Positions 56,937 to 64,000 of a stretch of 64,000 nt of DNA are shown here, piece by piece. The first letter of the stretch is position 1. Every line of letters starts with the position of its first letter. The notes beneath the pieces are model-generated. The model saw only the letters and a list, made by a program, of their open reading frames with translations. It had not been told where the DNA came from and made no database searches. Source of the stretch: Ignavibacteria bacterium (lineage in GTDB: Bacteria > Bacteroidota > Ignavibacteria > SZUA-365); the NCBI GenBank assembly GCA_016720835.1, contig JADKJW010000005.1, forward strand, positions 1 through 64,000, in the 5' to 3' direction. The position numbers were made by a program, and so were the translations under genes.

Positions 56937-57356
56937 ATGCCCGAAGAGACATTGATCTGGAAGGGCACCCCTTCCCAGAAAACAAACATCGGTTTTTACA
57001 TCCTGACCTTCATCTTCATCATCCCCCCCATCGTCCGCTGGCTGAAGACGCGCACGACGGTGTACGAGATCACCACGCAGCGCATCATCTTCCACAACGG
57101 CATTTTCACGAAGCGGCGCGAGGAACTGGAGCTGTACCGCGTCAAGGACTTCTCGCTCGTCGCCCCCTTCCTTCTCAGGATATTCGGACTCGAAAACATC
57201 ATTCTCCGGACTTCCGACCGCACGTCGCCCGACATCATCCTGCGCGCCGTGCCGCGCGCGGAGAATATCTTCGACCAGATCCGCACGCACGTGGAAGCCG
57301 CGCGCGACCGCAAGCGCGTCCGCGAAGTGGATTACGACCAGGATCCGACCGTCTGA
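56937..57356 (+). CDS. Membrane protein with bacterial PH domain (bPH2)
   Basis: The product is 139 residues. A short N-terminus (MPEETLIWKGTPSQ) leads into a membrane segment (IGFYILTFIFIIPPIVRWL) and then a bacterial pleckstrin-homology domain (TVYEITTQRIIFHNGIF, LYRVKDFSL). YdbS-type relatives are membrane-associated and of unknown function. AGAGGA lies 7 nt before the ATG. It is divergent from one Yip1-like gene and convergent with the other. Confidence 0.8.
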   Translation: MPEETLIWKGTPSQKTNIGFYILTFIFIIPPIVRWLKTRTTVYEITTQRIIFHNGIFTKRREELELYRVKDFSLVAPFLLRIFGLENIILRTSDRTSPDIILRAVPRAENIFDQIRTHVEAARDRKRVREVDYDQDPTV

Positions 57357-57376
57357 CGATGAGCATCCGGCGTCAG

Positions 57377-57413
57377 GCAAAGGGCCGCCCCGAGATACGG
57401 AGCGGCCCTTTGC
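57377..57413. terminator. Bidirectional hairpin between the PH-domain and Yip1-like genes
   Basis: A perfect 12-bp stem (GCAAAGGGCCGC and its complement) encloses 13 nt and lies between two convergent stops. Confidence 0.75.
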
Positions 57414-57434
57414 GTAATGCGTGAGATGTTCCGG

Positions 57435-58022
57435 TCAGAGCATGCTCAGTCCGAACGCGAGGAAAAGCGCGCCCAGGATGGCGCCGAGGATCACGTAGAA
57501 GAGGATCAGGATGACGGCCACGACGATCATGTACACGACCACCTTGTCCGACGGGGTCTTCATGATCACCGGGAGGCCGAGGTACATCAGGTAGATTCCG
57601 TAGAGGCCGAAGAGCGAGCCGATGATGCCCAGCGGCGGGTAGATCATCAGGATGCCGCCGATCCAGGAGGGCGTGTACATGTAGGCGATCAGCTGCACCG
57701 AGCGGCCGAAGTTCTTCTCCGAGCCGAAGGACGGCGCGAGCAGGTCCACCACCCACGCCGTGGCGAGGCAGCTGACGACGGCGACAATGAGCAGCTGCAC
57801 CGCGTGCGTCACGCCCATGCCGATGCCGCGCACGACGCCGAAGAACGGCACCGGCATACCGACGAGACCGTAGCCGATGAAGGCCGCGACCGCCGCGATG
57901 CCCGCGAGCGGCAGCACGTATCCGGTGATGATGCCGGCGACATCCGGCTCTTCGGCCGCGACGGCCTCCCACTCGGTCTTCGGGGACACGATCATGTTTT
58001 TTGCGCGATCGATGAGATTCAT
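57435..58022 (-). CDS. Yip1-like membrane protein
   Basis: The product is 195 residues with the start MNLIDRAKNMIVSPKTEWEAV, which parallels the paralogue at 56267-56818, and five predicted membrane helices. The membrane core contains GSEKNFGRSVQLIAY, matching GGEKNFPKAAQLAAY in the paralogue, so the pair arose by duplication. GGAGGA is close upstream of the ATG on the coding strand. Function unknown. Confidence 0.82.
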   Translation of the reverse strand: MNLIDRAKNMIVSPKTEWEAVAAEEPDVAGIITGYVLPLAGIAAVAAFIGYGLVGMPVPFFGVVRGIGMGVTHAVQLLIVAVVSCLATAWVVDLLAPSFGSEKNFGRSVQLIAYMYTPSWIGGILMIYPPLGIIGSLFGLYGIYLMYLGLPVIMKTPSDKVVVYMIVVAVILILFYVILGAILGALFLAFGLSML

Positions 58023-58496
58023 GCTTCCTCCTGAATGCTTGTGCGCGCCGAAGCGCCGTTCCGATATGGACGGCGAAGCGCGGGTTGAAATGCGGTGAGC
58101 GATAATAAGGAACGAAGATGGGTCTCTTTCGGCGGAAAGTCAAGCGCCCGGGATTGCGGAATTCGTTTCTGTTCATCGGGAGCTCCGCTCCCGATGCGCT
58201 CCCGATGATGTGACACCATGAAGTGTATTTCTCCTCGAAGCACTCACGGAGCTGGTGCCAGACAGTAGCCGGTGCGTCGAATACCACCGTATTGCGCGTG
58301 TAATCCCTCACCCGGCCTGCGGCCATACTCTCTCAGTGGGAGAGGAATGAGGATGACTGGATGCGATTGTCCCATTCTTCTATCCCGAAGGGATTCCGTC
58401 ATCCAACCCCGGGTTGCGAGGAACGAGCTACCCGGGGGTGCGACATGGCAGGCGACGCGCGTGTCCCGAGGCGGCAAGCACCCGCAAAGGCGGTGC
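58023..58496. repeat. Intergenic region with hairpins leading into the REP arrays
   Basis: At 58174-58196 there is a perfect 10-bp hairpin (CATCGGGAGC, loop TCC, GCTCCCGATG). At about 58262-58288 a stretch (AGTAGCCGGTGCGTCGAATA) matches part of the repeats at 62230 and, inverted, at 62990. A CTCTCTC-AGT-GGGAGAGG hairpin lies near 58328. No gene was found in this 474-nt stretch. Confidence 0.7.
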
Positions 58497-58817
58497 CATG
58501 CCTCGACTGCGCTCGGCATGACAAAGCTGATACCGTGAGCCGCACCCCGGAACAGGGTGCCATGCCTCGACTGCGCTCGGCATGACAAAGCTGATACCGT
58601 GAGCCGCACCCCGGAACGGGGTACCATGCCTCGACTGCGCTCGGATGAAGGAGCCGACCCAACGATCTGTACGCGACCTGATGAAAACTAAGCATGTCAT
58701 CAACTCCTGACCGTGAGCCGCACCCCGGAACAGGCCCAGTACCTCGACTGCGCTCGGCATGACAAAGCTGATACCGTGGCCGCACCCCGGAACAGGGTGC
58801 CATGCCTCGACTTCGCT
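58497..58817. repeat. REP-like array, about 64-bp units, left of the decayed IS110 copy
   Basis: Units begin CATGCCTCGACTGCGCTCGG, continue CATGACAAAGCTGATACCGT and end in the palindrome CACCCCGGAAC(G/A)GGGTGCC. Unit starts are near 58497, 58561 and 58624, with a partial unit near 58741 and the last at 58801. The last is cut after GACTTCGCT at 58817, where the IS110 copy begins. Confidence 0.88.
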
Positions 58818-60438
58818 GCCAATGACATCTCAGGATGTGGGAGTCATGGAGCCGACCGCAACGAGTTCCATACCAAACCGTTTCGCCTGACGCGCCATAT
58901 GTCGTTTCACGGTCTCTTCGTATTTCTGCTGATACGATTCAACACCTGCTTCCACGTATGCCACGCCATACTGCTGACATTATAAAACTGCACGGCAAGT
59001 TTGCGCGCGACGGCCTTCATTGCCACCCGTGGTCCATGCTTTGCCTTCAGCCGGCGATAGAAGGCACCCAACGCCGTGTATTTGCTGTTCGCCAGAATTG
59101 CCGCTGCCTGACGGAACAACTGTCCGGCGCGATTCATGCCCTGCGCCCGCGCCTTCCGTGTCTTCGATCCCGGATTGCTCCTGACGTGGAGCCAGATGCA
59201 TCCACGAGGTGAAGTGCTTCGCCGTTTTCCAGTGACTTCCATGGTCCCCCCGGTCTCCGCAAGGATCTTCAGCACCAGGATATCACTGAACCCGTGATCG
59301 CCGCCGGATTTTCCCCGTTGCACAACCGCGTCACCCTCTCATGCAAATCGTCGATATCGGGCTGATGATGTCGGGTAGTTCTTTGGCGCACTCGGTGGCT
59401 GGACGAGGGGCAGATCATCGGTGATCGTTGTGAGCAACTGCCGCATCTCTCCTTCGCAGATACACGGATCTGCCTTGGTAGAAGTCCCAACTCTCCAGCG
59501 CCTGACGCAACACGAACAGGTGATCGGATCAGTAGACGCCCTCGAGTGCCGCGCGCATCGCCTCTGCCTTGCGCGTGATGATCCGGCGGTCACAGGTGCG
59601 AACAGGCGCTCGGCATCGCGCTCACCCGCCACCATCGCGCGGACCATCGCCCGCTCCGCTCTCGCCGTGCAACTGGCTGATCACGAGATGTGATTTTTAT
59701 GTTCATCTGCTCGAGCGCCTTTTGCATGCGCAGGGTGTGCATGGTCGTCTGTTCGATATGGTCATCGCGCAAGCGTGTCGGTGCGCAACAGACGCATCGT
59801 CTCCGCATGGGACAAACTTTTCGGGCGCAGCAGGCCGTAGGTATGCATGCGCTGCAGCCACTGACAATCCTACACATCAGATTTGCGCCCGGGGAGATTC
59901 TTCGCATGCGCGCCGTTGCACGAGCCACACGTCAATCCCCGTGCTTCGCTCGAGCAACTCGTAGAAGGGCACCCAGTACACCCCGTGGCTTCCGCCGCCA
60001 CTGTGTTACAGCCGTGTTTCTGCAGATGCGCAACCGCGCGTTGCGCAGAGATCTGCCGTGAACGTGGGGAAGCGTTCAACGGCTTGACACCGTCGACCGA
60101 CACAAAGATCCACGCGCTGCCGAGATCGATCCCGGCCGCATGCGCATGGTGGATGGGAAGCTTCGTTGCCGTGCTCATGAAGGTGGGGACAGAATATGCC
60201 GACGCCGCGTGCCCGATGGAGAGATAAGGGGTGCTGCTGCCAAACGGGATCGAGACTGTACGTCTCGTCACAGGAAATGAACCATCCCATCGAACCCATA
60301 CTCGGCAACGGGCACTGGGCACCATGCGTAGAGCGGGCACATACGCGCGGACGAGGTCGGATATATCAAAACCTACACGATGCGGAAGCTAAAAATGTCA
60401 CCTCCGAAATGAGTCAGACGAAGTCTGTGTGGGGGACT
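58818..60438 (-). mobile_element. Decayed IS110-family element inserted in a REP unit
   Basis: The element is about 1.62 kb and nearly the same as the intact one at 60567-62170. It is bounded on both sides by CT: left flank GACTTCGCT (58816-58817) and right end GGGGGACT (60437-60438). The right flank continues CGGCATGACAAAGG, which is exactly the rest of the interrupted repeat unit, so the uninserted target can be rebuilt. No terminal inverted repeats are evident, as expected for IS110. Confidence 0.82.
58830..60178 (-). pseudogene. Degraded IS110-family transposase gene
   Basis: It aligns along its whole length with the intact transposase gene at 60579-61913 but carries many scattered 1-6 nt insertions, deletions and small substitution clusters, a net gain of 14 nt, and is open only in short frames. 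Examples are near 58971, 59097, 59241, 59382 and 59935. Recognisable pieces include HAHAAGIDLGSAW at the N-terminal end and KARAQGMNRAGQLFRQA near the C-terminal end. It cannot make a full transposase as read. Confidence 0.85.
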
Positions 60439-60566
60439 CGGCATGACAAAGGTAAGACCGTGAGCCGCACCCCGGAACGGGGTACCATGCCTCGACTGCG
60501 CTCGGCATGACAAAGCTGATACCGTGAGCCGCACCCCGGAACGGGGTGCCATGCCTCGACTGCGCT
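60439..60566. repeat. REP-like units between the two IS110 copies
   Basis: Two repeat units separate the elements, each with the palindrome CACCCCGGAACGGGGT. The second is interrupted after GACTGCGCT (CT at 60565-60566) by the right-hand element. Confidence 0.88.
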
Positions 60567-60578
60567 GCCAATGACATC

Positions 60579-61913
60579 TCAGGATGTGGGAGTCATGGAG
60601 CCGACCGCAACGAGTTCCATACCAAACCGTTTCGCCTGACGCGCCATATGTCGTTTCACGGTCTCTTCGTATTTCTGCTGATACGATTCAACACCTGCTT
60701 CCACGTATGCCACGCCATGCACCATGACATTATAAAACTGCACGGCAAGTTTGCGCGCGACGGCCTTCATTGCCACCCGTGGTCCATGCTTTGCCTTCAG
60801 CCGGCGATAGAAGGCACCCAACGCCGTGTATTTGCTGTTCGCCAGAGATTGCGCTGCCTGACGGAACAACTGTCCGGCGCGATTCATGCCCTGCGCCCGC
60901 GCCTTCCGTGTCTTCGATCCCGATTGCTCCTGACGTGGAGCCAGATGCATCCACGAGGTGAAGTGCTTCGCCGTTTTCCAGTGACTGTAGTCCACCCCGG
61001 TCTCCGCAAGGATCTTCAGCGCCAGGATATCACTGATCCCCGTGATCGCCGCCGGATTTTCCCCGTTGCACAACCGCGTCACCCTCTCATGCAAATCGTC
61101 GATATCGGGCTGATGATGTCGGGTCGGGTGCGGCGCACTCGGTGTGGACGAGGGGGGCAGATCATCGGTGATCGTTGTGAGCAACTGCCGCATCTCTCCT
61201 TCGCAGACACGGATCTGTCCTTGGTAGAAGTCCCAACTCTCCAGCGCCTGACGCAACACGAACAGGTGATCGGATCGGTAGACGCCCTCGAGTGCCGCGC
61301 GCATCGCCTCTGCCTTGCGCGTGATGATCCGGCGGTCACAGAGTGCGAGCAGGCGCTCGGCATCACGCTCACCCGCTACCATCGCGCGGACCATCCGTAT
61401 CCCGCTCTCGCCGTGCAACTGGCTGAGCACGAGATGGATTTTTATGTTCATCTGCTCGAGCGCCTTCTGCATGCGCAAGGTGTGCATGGTCGTCTGTTCG
61501 ATATGGTCATCGCGCAAGCGTGTGTAGGTGCGCAACAGACGCATCGTCTCCGGCGGGACAAAACTCGGGCGCAGCAGGCCGTAGGTATGCATGCGCTGCA
61601 GCCACTGACAATCCTGCACATCGGATTTGCGCCCGGGGAGATTCTTCGCATGCGCGCCGTTGCACAGGCACACGTCAATCCCCGACCGCTCGAGCAACTC
61701 GTAGAAGGACACCCAGTACACCCCCGTGGCTTCCATCGCCACTGTGGTACAGCCGTGTTTCTGCAGATGCGCAACCGCGCGTTGCAGATCTGCCGTGAAC
61801 GTGGGGAAGCGTTCAACGGCGACACCGTCGACCGACACAAAGATCCACGCGCTGCCGAGATCGATCCCGGCCGCATGCGCATGGTGGATGGGAAGCTTCA
61901 TTGCCGTGCTCAT
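60579..61913 (-). CDS. IS110-family DEDD transposase (RuvC-like plus Tnp domain)
   Basis: The product is 444 residues from MSTAMKLPIHHA. The RuvC-like catalytic set is complete: Asp18 (GIDLG), Glu61 (MEATG), Asp98 and Asp101 (RKSDVQD). The C-terminal Transposase_20 region contains GISDILALKILAETG and the presumed catalytic Ser331 in RQEQSGSKTRK. Members recombine circular donor DNA into a target by cutting at a dinucleotide core with guidance from a bridge RNA. A longer upstream frame has no conserved features. No SD is visible before the chosen ATG. Confidence 0.9.
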   Translation of the reverse strand: MSTAMKLPIHHAHAAGIDLGSAWIFVSVDGVAVERFPTFTADLQRAVAHLQKHGCTTVAMEATGVYWVSFYELLERSGIDVCLCNGAHAKNLPGRKSDVQDCQWLQRMHTYGLLRPSFVPPETMRLLRTYTRLRDDHIEQTTMHTLRMQKALEQMNIKIHLVLSQLHGESGIRMVRAMVAGERDAERLLALCDRRIITRKAEAMRAALEGVYRSDHLFVLRQALESWDFYQGQIRVCEGEMRQLLTTITDDLPPSSTPSAPHPTRHHQPDIDDLHERVTRLCNGENPAAITGISDILALKILAETGVDYSHWKTAKHFTSWMHLAPRQEQSGSKTRKARAQGMNRAGQLFRQAAQSLANSKYTALGAFYRRLKAKHGPRVAMKAVARKLAVQFYNVMVHGVAYVEAGVESYQQKYEETVKRHMARQAKRFGMELVAVGSMTPTS

Positions 61914-62170
61914 GAAGGTGGGACAGAATATGCCGACCGCCGCGTGCCCGATGGAGGGATAAGGGGTGCTGCTGCCAAACGGGATCGAGACTGTACGTCT
62001 CGTCACCAGGAAATGAACCATGCCATCGAACCCATACTCGGCAACGGGCACTGGGCACCATGCGTAGAGCGGGCACATGCGCGCGGACGAGTCGGATATG
62101 CAAACCTACACGTGCGCAACAAAAATGTCACCTCCGGAAATGAGTCAGACGAAGTCTGTGTGGGGGGACT
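61914..62170 (-). ncRNA. Candidate bridge-RNA region of the IS110 element
   Basis: This 257-nt non-coding end upstream of the transposase is conserved in the decayed copy (60179-60438). In the IS110 group the bridge RNA is encoded here and has two loops that pair with target and donor. The segment 62037-62043 reads CTCGGCA, identical to the target from the CT core onward (CT-CGGCA), and is kept in the other copy at 60301-60307. RNA limits and folding were not computed, so this is an inference from position, conservation and a short match. Confidence 0.45.
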
Positions 62171-62327
62171 CGGCAGGGGCGAAGCCCCGGCGCGGCACAC
62201 GCAGCCAACGGCACCCCGGAACGGGGTGACAGTAGCCGGTGCGTCGAAGACCACCGGACAGCGACGGCACGCGAAGCGCTGTCGCACCCCGGAACGGGGT
62301 GCCAGAGATTAAACGGACACAATCTGT
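62171..62327. repeat. REP-like palindromes between the IS110 element and the RAYT gene
   Basis: Two palindromes CACCCCGGAACGGGGTG occur near 62213-62229 and 62285-62301. Between them lies CCGGTGCGTCGAAGACCACC, itself with CCGGTG/CACCGG arms. The second palindrome lies about 26 nt from the RAYT stop codon. Confidence 0.85.
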
Positions 62328-62771
62328 TCAAAGATATTTTGGATCATACTGAATCTTGTTTTCCTTGAACAGACGCTGCAATTCTTCGATGTACGTCATT
62401 ACATGATGATGCGACTCCTGCTGCTCGATGTACTCTCTCACCTTGTCGGTCGCATCCATTCCAACTGCAAACACCGAATATCCCTCCTGCCATGAAAATC
62501 GTCGATCAAACCCTGATGCCCATACGGACGTCGCTTTCTTGAGTTCTCTCATGAAATCAGCAACCCTGTGCGATGGCGTCAGGCTGACGAGAATGTGGAC
62601 GTGCTCGGACACTCCGCCGACTGCCTTCGCGATTCCGTCCAATCCACGGACAGTGCCGCCGAGATATGCATGGTGTTGTTCCTTCCATTCAGCACCGATG
62701 ATCCGGATCCGGCTTTTATTACTGAATACGAGATGGTAGTTCATCTGATGATAGGTTGATCCCATTTCCAT
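62328..62771 (-). CDS. REP-associated tyrosine transposase (RAYT, Y1/HUH family)
   Basis: The product is 147 residues, a single Y1_Tnp (IS200-like) domain. The HUH motif is EHVHI (His57, His59) and the nucleophile is probably Tyr114 in REYIEQQ. The start MEMGSTYHQMNYHLVFSNKS is typical for RAYTs; the second methionine is an alternative. RAYTs cut and join single-stranded REP hairpins and are believed to spread them in the genome. REP palindromes lie close on both sides and in opposite orientation, which supports the assignment. Confidence 0.85.
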   Translation of the reverse strand: MEMGSTYHQMNYHLVFSNKSRIRIIGAEWKEQHHAYLGGTVRGLDGIAKAVGGVSEHVHILVSLTPSHRVADFMRELKKATSVWASGFDRRFSWQEGYSVFAVGMDATDKVREYIEQQESHHHVMTYIEELQRLFKENKIQYDPKYL

Positions 62772-63167
62772 TATCCCTGCTGATTGTCAGAAGTATGAAT
62801 GATATCTCCATGTGTTGAACGCTGGAGGTTTCGATTTGTTCCTGTGCAACTCGGAAGTCTGGCACCTCGTTCCGGGGTGCTTACGATGCTCGCGTGCCCG
62901 CCCGTTGTCCGGTGGTCTTCGACACACCGGTTATTGTCTGGCACCCCGTTCCGGGGTGCGTGATGTCACGTCGCGCGTGTTGTCCGGTGGTCTTCGACGC
63001 ACCGGCTACTGTCTGGCACCCCGTTCCGGGGTGCGTGATGTCACGTCGCGCGTGCGTTGTCCGGTGGTCTTCGACACACCGGCTACTTTCTGGCACCCCT
63101 GTCGGGGTGCTTCGATCGTGTTGTCCATCCGCCGCGTACCGGTGGACTACGATGTTGACCCGCCTGC
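62772..63167. repeat. REP-like array right of the RAYT gene, opposite orientation
   Basis: Four palindromes with the centre GTTCC (CACCCCGTTCCGGGGTG and variants) occur near 62861, 62940, 63015 and 63091, in units of about 75-79 bp. Between them is GGTGGTCTTCGACACACCGG or close variants, and GTGATGTCACGTCGCGCGTG twice. The first 85 nt after the RAYT start hold no repeat and probably its promoter. Confidence 0.88.
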
Positions 63168-64000
63168 TCAGAGTTTGCGGAACTTCCTGAGCAGTATGTG
63201 CCGACCGCTTGCCGCCACGACGAGGTACATTCCCGGAGGGTAGCTGCCGACATCGAAATGCAGCGGCGCATGCAGTTGCGGGAAGTGCAGATCCTTCGTC
63301 GCGAGAATACGCCCCGCGAGATCGAGGAGCGTGTAGCGCACCGTTCCCGTGACGTCGCCGCTCGCGATAAGCGAAATGCTGCTCGTCGCCGGATCAGGGT
63401 ACAGCACGAAGGACCAGCGCGACGCCGCCGCCAAGGGATCGACGGCGAGCGTCGAAACGGCGAATGGCGCGGACTGGCGTGAACAGCCGTACACGTTGCT
63501 CACGGACACGGTGTACGAGCCAGGGACCTGCAGCAGCAGTGTGCGCCCGGTCTCCCCGTAGATGCGCACTCCGTTGCGATACCACTGATATCCGACGGCG
63601 GAATCAGTTTCCAGGATGGTTCCGTTTTGCGAGATCCCGGGAAGCGGAGGAGCCGGCAACAGTGTTGTCACGAGAGTATCCGATGTGCCCGCGCAGCCGT
63701 ATTCATTGCGCACGGTGACGGCATATGCGCCGCTCCTTGCGACGAAGATGCTCCTGCCGCTCTGCCCGTTGCTCCACTCGTACGACGCGTATCCGTACTC
63801 CGTTTCGAGCAGCAGGGAGTCGCCATCGCAGATCATTGCAGGGCCGTTTGCCAGCAGCATCGGCGCAGGCCGCGGATGGATCGCGACAGTGAAGGGAACG
63901 GATGTCGTGGTACGCGAGAGCGAATCGCGAACCGACACAATGTATGTCCCGGCCTCGCGCACAAGGACGCGTTGCGTGCTGTCGCCGGTGCTCCACGAAT
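63168..64000 (-). CDS. C-terminal part of a secreted Ig-repeat protein, 5' end beyond the window
   Basis: At least 277 residues are visible, the frame staying open to the window edge (WSTGDSTQRVLVREAGTY lies before the first possible internal start). Two or three bacterial Ig-like repeats of the YEWSNGQSGRSIFV and SYTVSVSNVYGCS kind are followed by a C-terminal domain (YPDPATSSISLIASGD through to LLRKFRKL), probably a divergent T9SS sorting domain with YPDP for YPNP. Such repeats are common in large secreted adhesins of this group. The gene ends 20 nt from the last REP-like repeat. Confidence 0.8.
   Translation of the reverse strand, partial: SWSTGDSTQRVLVREAGTYIVSVRDSLSRTTTSVPFTVAIHPRPAPMLLANGPAMICDGDSLLLETEYGYASYEWSNGQSGRSIFVARSGAYAVTVRNEYGCAGTSDTLVTTLLPAPPLPGISQNGTILETDSAVGYQWYRNGVRIYGETGRTLLLQVPGSYTVSVSNVYGCSRQSAPFAVSTLAVDPLAAASRWSFVLYPDPATSSISLIASGDVTGTVRYTLLDLAGRILATKDLHFPQLHAPLHFDVGSYPPGMYLVVAASGRHILLRKFRKL

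Larger units (their letters stand above)
60567..62170 (-). mobile_element. Intact IS110-family element inserted in a REP unit
   Basis: The element is about 1.60 kb and is bounded by CT at 60565-60566 and at 62169-62170 (GGGGGGACT). It has a 257-nt non-coding end upstream of the transposase and only 12 nt between the stop and the other end, the layout of the IS110 group rather than the IS1111 group. The left boundary is the same position in the repeat unit as in the other copy. On the right, only CGGCA of the unit is recognisable before the flank diverges. Confidence 0.82.

Noticed and set aside
58497..58817. CRISPR-like spacing of the 64-bp units
   Set aside because: The whole unit is repeated, including what would be the spacer, and each contains a REP-type palindrome.
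60546..62312. 588-codon plus-strand frame over the intact IS110 copy
   Set aside because: Antisense to a transposase with a full DEDD set; no features of its own.

Overview
The window reads like a high-GC member of the Bacteroidota/Ignavibacteriota (FCB) assemblage, probably from a metagenome assembly. The main reason is that eight predicted exported proteins end in a type IX secretion (T9SS) type A sorting domain, most of them opening with a YPNP-type motif such as QNYPNP. Other signs are an Hc1-type histone-like protein, DUF1800/DUF1501 and Yip1-like membrane genes, and many SD-poor starts. No rRNA or tRNA gene was seen, and no T9SS machinery gene, so the exact phylum is an inference.

Layout. 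0-11 kb: exported and surface proteins (repeat-containing T9SS cargo, a YadA-head/peptidase-S74 protein, a 1,454-residue PKD plus glycine-rich protein) and a STAS protein. A 902-nt block of almost pure G/C (4844-5745) destroys one secreted-protein gene and is probably an assembly or base-calling artefact. 11-24 kb: metabolism (DUF2231 membrane protein, TlpA-like thioredoxin, pdxB, the DUF1800/DUF1501 pair, an acyl-CoA synthetase, rpe, a lipoprotein, a GT9 glycosyltransferase, an enoyl-ACP reductase-like SDR, an acyl-CoA dehydrogenase). 24-31 kb: a subtilisin-like T9SS protease, a GxxExxY gene between two repeat hairpins, and a DUF362 T9SS protein. 31-42 kb: aspA and hydF, a histone-like protein, an HhH-GPD glycosylase, a membrane dipeptidase, sucC, two YCF48-like T9SS propellers and a small membrane protein. 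42.4-52.3 kb: a long co-oriented minus-strand run (hydrolase, frameshifted deoxyhypusine-synthase-like gene, membrane protein, GH88-like, OYE-like, ogt, DUF3267, DUF2721, vWA, MoxR-type ATPase). 52.3-58 kb: a second GT9 gene, a malic enzyme/PTA fusion, and a Yip1-PH-Yip1 island.

58-63.2 kb is the most interesting part. Arrays of REP-like units carry two IS110-family elements. Both are inserted after the same CT dinucleotide of the repeat unit. For the left copy the uninterrupted unit can be rebuilt exactly by joining its flanks. The right copy encodes an intact 444-residue DEDD transposase with a 257-nt upstream non-coding end, the place where IS110-group elements encode their bridge RNA. The left copy is decayed. 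Beside them lies a RAYT (REP-associated Y1 transposase) with REP palindromes of opposite orientation on its two sides. The window ends inside a secreted Ig-repeat protein.

Several other dispersed repeat families fill the intergenic spaces: GTTCCCACGC palindromes at three loci, CTTTGTGGCC hairpins, and 8-, 13-, 18- and 28-bp tandem arrays.
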